From a bacterium D16-51 (lineage in GTDB: Bacteria; Bacillota; Clostridia; Lachnospirales; Lachnospiraceae): 64,000 nt of DNA. Shown here piece by piece: positions 62,205 through 64,000 of this stretch (position 1 is its first letter; every line of letters starts with the position of its first letter). The translations under genes were made by a program, and so were the position numbers. The notes below the pieces were generated by a model that had not been told where the DNA came from, searched no databases, and saw only the letters and a program-made list of their open reading frames with translations. The stretch spans positions 1-64,000 of the forward strand of contig RAYE01000026.1 of the NCBI GenBank assembly GCA_003612285.1, given 5' to 3'.

Positions 62205-63965
62205 TTATTTTTTGACTTTTCGGATTAAAGTCCCGTTTGGCGAAAGGGAATCGTTTTGGTAATGGCGTGCAAAACGGATATCGCCTTCCCGCGGAATGCT
62301 GACAGGTTCCTCAGAACAATTCAAGATTACTTCTAAATAATTGTTTTCATCCTCTACTTTGATAAAATCAATTACCCTGGGATTTTCAAATTTTTCTGGG
62401 AAATGAAAATCACGGCTCCGCATCAGAGGTTCTTCTTTCCGTAGGGCAATCAGAGAGCGTATAGTTTCCATGCAGTCTGTAAATTCTCCATTTTCAATTC
62501 TTTTCCAAGGCATACAGCGTCTGCAGTCTGGATCATAACTGCCTTCCAGTCCGATTTCTGTTCCATAAAAAATGCAAGGGCTGCCTGGCATGGAGAACAA
62601 TGTGGCAAGCTGCTGGAAATATTCCTCCATATTTTTTACATCAGACCGGAGGCGCTTTGTATCATGTGAATCTAAAAGGTTAAACAAAACATCATTTGTC
62701 TGCTGCATGTAAACTGTATAACAGCGGTTAATCGTTGTTTCAAAGTCTTTTCCTGTCAGTGTTTTGTCAATCCAGAAATCTTTAATGCTTTCGCCTAATG
62801 GATAATTCATTACTGCATCAAATTCATCACCACGCAGCCAGGGCATAGCATCATGCCAGATTTCTCCAAGGATATACAAATCAGGGTTCAGGTTTTTCAT
62901 CCTTGCACGGAGTTCTTTGCAAAAAACATGGGAAACCTCATTTGCAACATCCAGGCGGAGTCCGTCAATATTATATTTTTCAACCCAGTTTTCGCAGATT
63001 TTAATCAAATATTCCCGTACTTCCGGATTATTCGTATTTAACTTTGGCATAGAATCATAAAATGCAAAGCTGTAATATTGTTTCTGTTTTGCAGCGCCTT
63101 TTGAATGGTCAAATGGCCATTCGTTAATCATAAACCAGTCAAAATATTTTGAACGCTTTCCATTTTTCTGGACGTCCAGCCAAGGTTCAAATTCAGCTCC
63201 GCTATGGTTGAATACCCCATCTAACATAATCCGGATTCCACGGCGGTGAGCTTCTTCTACAAGCTGTATCATCGTTTTATCTGTCCCAAAATGGGGGTCA
63301 ATCTCTGTGTAATCGCTTGTATCATATTTATGCGAAGAAGGCGACTTGTTAATTGGCGTTAAATAAATCCCTGAAATCCCCAAGTCTCTGAGGTAATCAA
63401 GCTTGCTGATAATTCCCTCCAGGTCGCCGCCAAAAAATTCCTTATTGGTAACTTCGCCATCTTCGCGCCAGGGAAGGGTATTTTCCGGATTTAACGCAGG
63501 GTTTCCGTTACAGAAGCGTTCCGGGAAAATCTGATACCAGATTGTTTTATTTACCCAGAATGGCGTCCGCAGGATATCACATGGGTTCATCCAAGGAAAC
63601 ACAAAACACTGGCGGCTTCTGCCTGGAAGTTTCATCTGCTCCTCGCTTACAAAACCATCTTCAAAATAGTACCATACTTCAGAATCCGTTATTAATTCAA
63701 AGTAATACTTCAGGCGTTTATATTCTGGTGTTATTGTTGTTGTCCACCAAAGCTGATGCCGGAGCCTCTTCTTAAATGGAATTTTTTCAGATGTACCAGT
63801 CCATTCTTCAGCGCCGCCTAATATTCCGGCCTGGAATGGATCTCCCTGTATCAGGTGGACTTCCCTGACATCATATCCTGTTTTTATATTGATAATTAAG
63901 TGTTCATCGTCCAGTGGATAACAATAATTATCATTTGCACGGTGATATACTGCGTTAAAATCCAT
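62205..63965 (-). CDS. GH13 alpha-glucosidase/neopullulanase-type enzyme
   Basis: This 586-residue cytosolic enzyme should hydrolyse alpha-1,4-glucan oligomers (maltodextrins or cyclodextrins). It has an N-terminal beta domain (about 1-125), then the GH13 barrel with WYQIFPERFCNG, GIYLTPINKSPSSHKYDT, region II DGLRLDVANEV (nucleophile Asp), LGEIWHD (acid/base Glu) and LDSHDTKR (third acid). This matches neopullulanase/cyclomaltodextrinase subfamilies. The start at 63965 follows GAGGAGGG; the longer reading begins at 63995. No signal peptide. No maltose transporter is in view. Confidence 0.92.
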   Translation of the reverse strand: MDFNAVYHRANDNYCYPLDDEHLIINIKTGYDVREVHLIQGDPFQAGILGGAEEWTGTSEKIPFKKRLRHQLWWTTTITPEYKRLKYYFELITDSEVWYYFEDGFVSEEQMKLPGRSRQCFVFPWMNPCDILRTPFWVNKTIWYQIFPERFCNGNPALNPENTLPWREDGEVTNKEFFGGDLEGIISKLDYLRDLGISGIYLTPINKSPSSHKYDTSDYTEIDPHFGTDKTMIQLVEEAHRRGIRIMLDGVFNHSGAEFEPWLDVQKNGKRSKYFDWFMINEWPFDHSKGAAKQKQYYSFAFYDSMPKLNTNNPEVREYLIKICENWVEKYNIDGLRLDVANEVSHVFCKELRARMKNLNPDLYILGEIWHDAMPWLRGDEFDAVMNYPLGESIKDFWIDKTLTGKDFETTINRCYTVYMQQTNDVLFNLLDSHDTKRLRSDVKNMEEYFQQLATLFSMPGSPCIFYGTEIGLEGSYDPDCRRCMPWKRIENGEFTDCMETIRSLIALRKEEPLMRSRDFHFPEKFENPRVIDFIKVEDENNYLEVILNCSEEPVSIPREGDIRFARHYQNDSLSPNGTLIRKVKK

Positions 63966-64000
63966 ACTCGCCCTCCTCTTCCTATTTTTCGTCAAAGATT

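Overview
The window looks like chromosome of a low-GC Gram-positive gut anaerobe, most probably a member of the Lachnospiraceae (Clostridia). The grounds are strong AGGAGG ribosome sites with frequent TTG starts, a tryptophan T-box riboswitch, a dimeric-type glycyl-tRNA synthetase, a pyruvate phosphate dikinase, DUF975, DUF1292 and Dabb proteins, an Rpn-type nuclease, and secreted plant-polysaccharide enzymes with Pro/Thr/Glu linkers. No rRNA, tRNA, CRISPR array or replication origin was seen. The assignment below family level is open.

Layout. 0-2.3 kb: a leftward CPBP-like / LytTR / DUF3021 cluster whose first gene is split by a 165-bp palindromic MITE-like element; half of a second copy, in the opposite orientation, is cut by the left window edge. 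2.3-13.7 kb: trmB, a Dabb protein, argC, an ABC transporter pair, a secreted FN3/cysteine-peptidase-like protein, a DUF975 protein with a VanRS-like two-component system, a TPR-like membrane protein, glmS and a DUF1292 protein. 13.7-17.5 kb: tryptophan genes; trpF lies upstream of a strong promoter and a UGG-specifier T-box leader that controls trpC-trpB-trpA. 17.7-20.7 kb: a diguanylate cyclase followed by a membrane protein with a degenerate GGDEF-like tail. 20.8-30.7 kb: fuculose-type aldolase, rhamnulokinase, an M16C peptidase, era, a CE2-like esterase, a YqzL-like protein, recO and glyS. 31.2-45.5 kb: Rpn nuclease, two large secreted proteins (a triplicated domain protein and a GH5 enzyme), an orphan substrate-binding lipoprotein, a small WG-containing protein without signal peptide, an HD-GYP phosphodiesterase, a MATE exporter, a GH3 glycosidase and a CapA lipoprotein. 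45.8-50.4 kb: PH-domain protein, ppdK, a TIGR04076 protein and an HD hydrolase. 50.5-61.5 kb: a decaying beta-lactam/antimicrobial response island. 61.5-64 kb: a small secreted protein and a GH13 enzyme.

The most interesting region is the island at 50.5-61.5 kb. It carries blaI-blaR1 regulators, a lipoprotein gene followed by a PBP2a-like transpeptidase gene, and an FtsX-type ABC transporter with its own response regulator and histidine kinase. Four 12-bp TTAC-N4-GTAA sites, matching the classical BlaI operator form, sit on or next to three good promoters: one before the lipoprotein/PBP pair, one before blaI-blaR1 and one pointing at the ABC transporter. This suggests that one BlaI regulon joins a beta-lactam sensor to a peptide-antibiotic-type transporter. 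The island is eroding: the PBP gene has a frameshift, a nonsense codon and a deletion between its active-site motifs, the histidine kinase has one amber codon before its ATPase domain, and fragments of an AraC regulator and other genes lie at the right edge.

Several families of short inverted repeats (MITE-like) are scattered between genes, and the copy inside the CPBP-like gene shows a clean insertion whose removal restores the reading frame.
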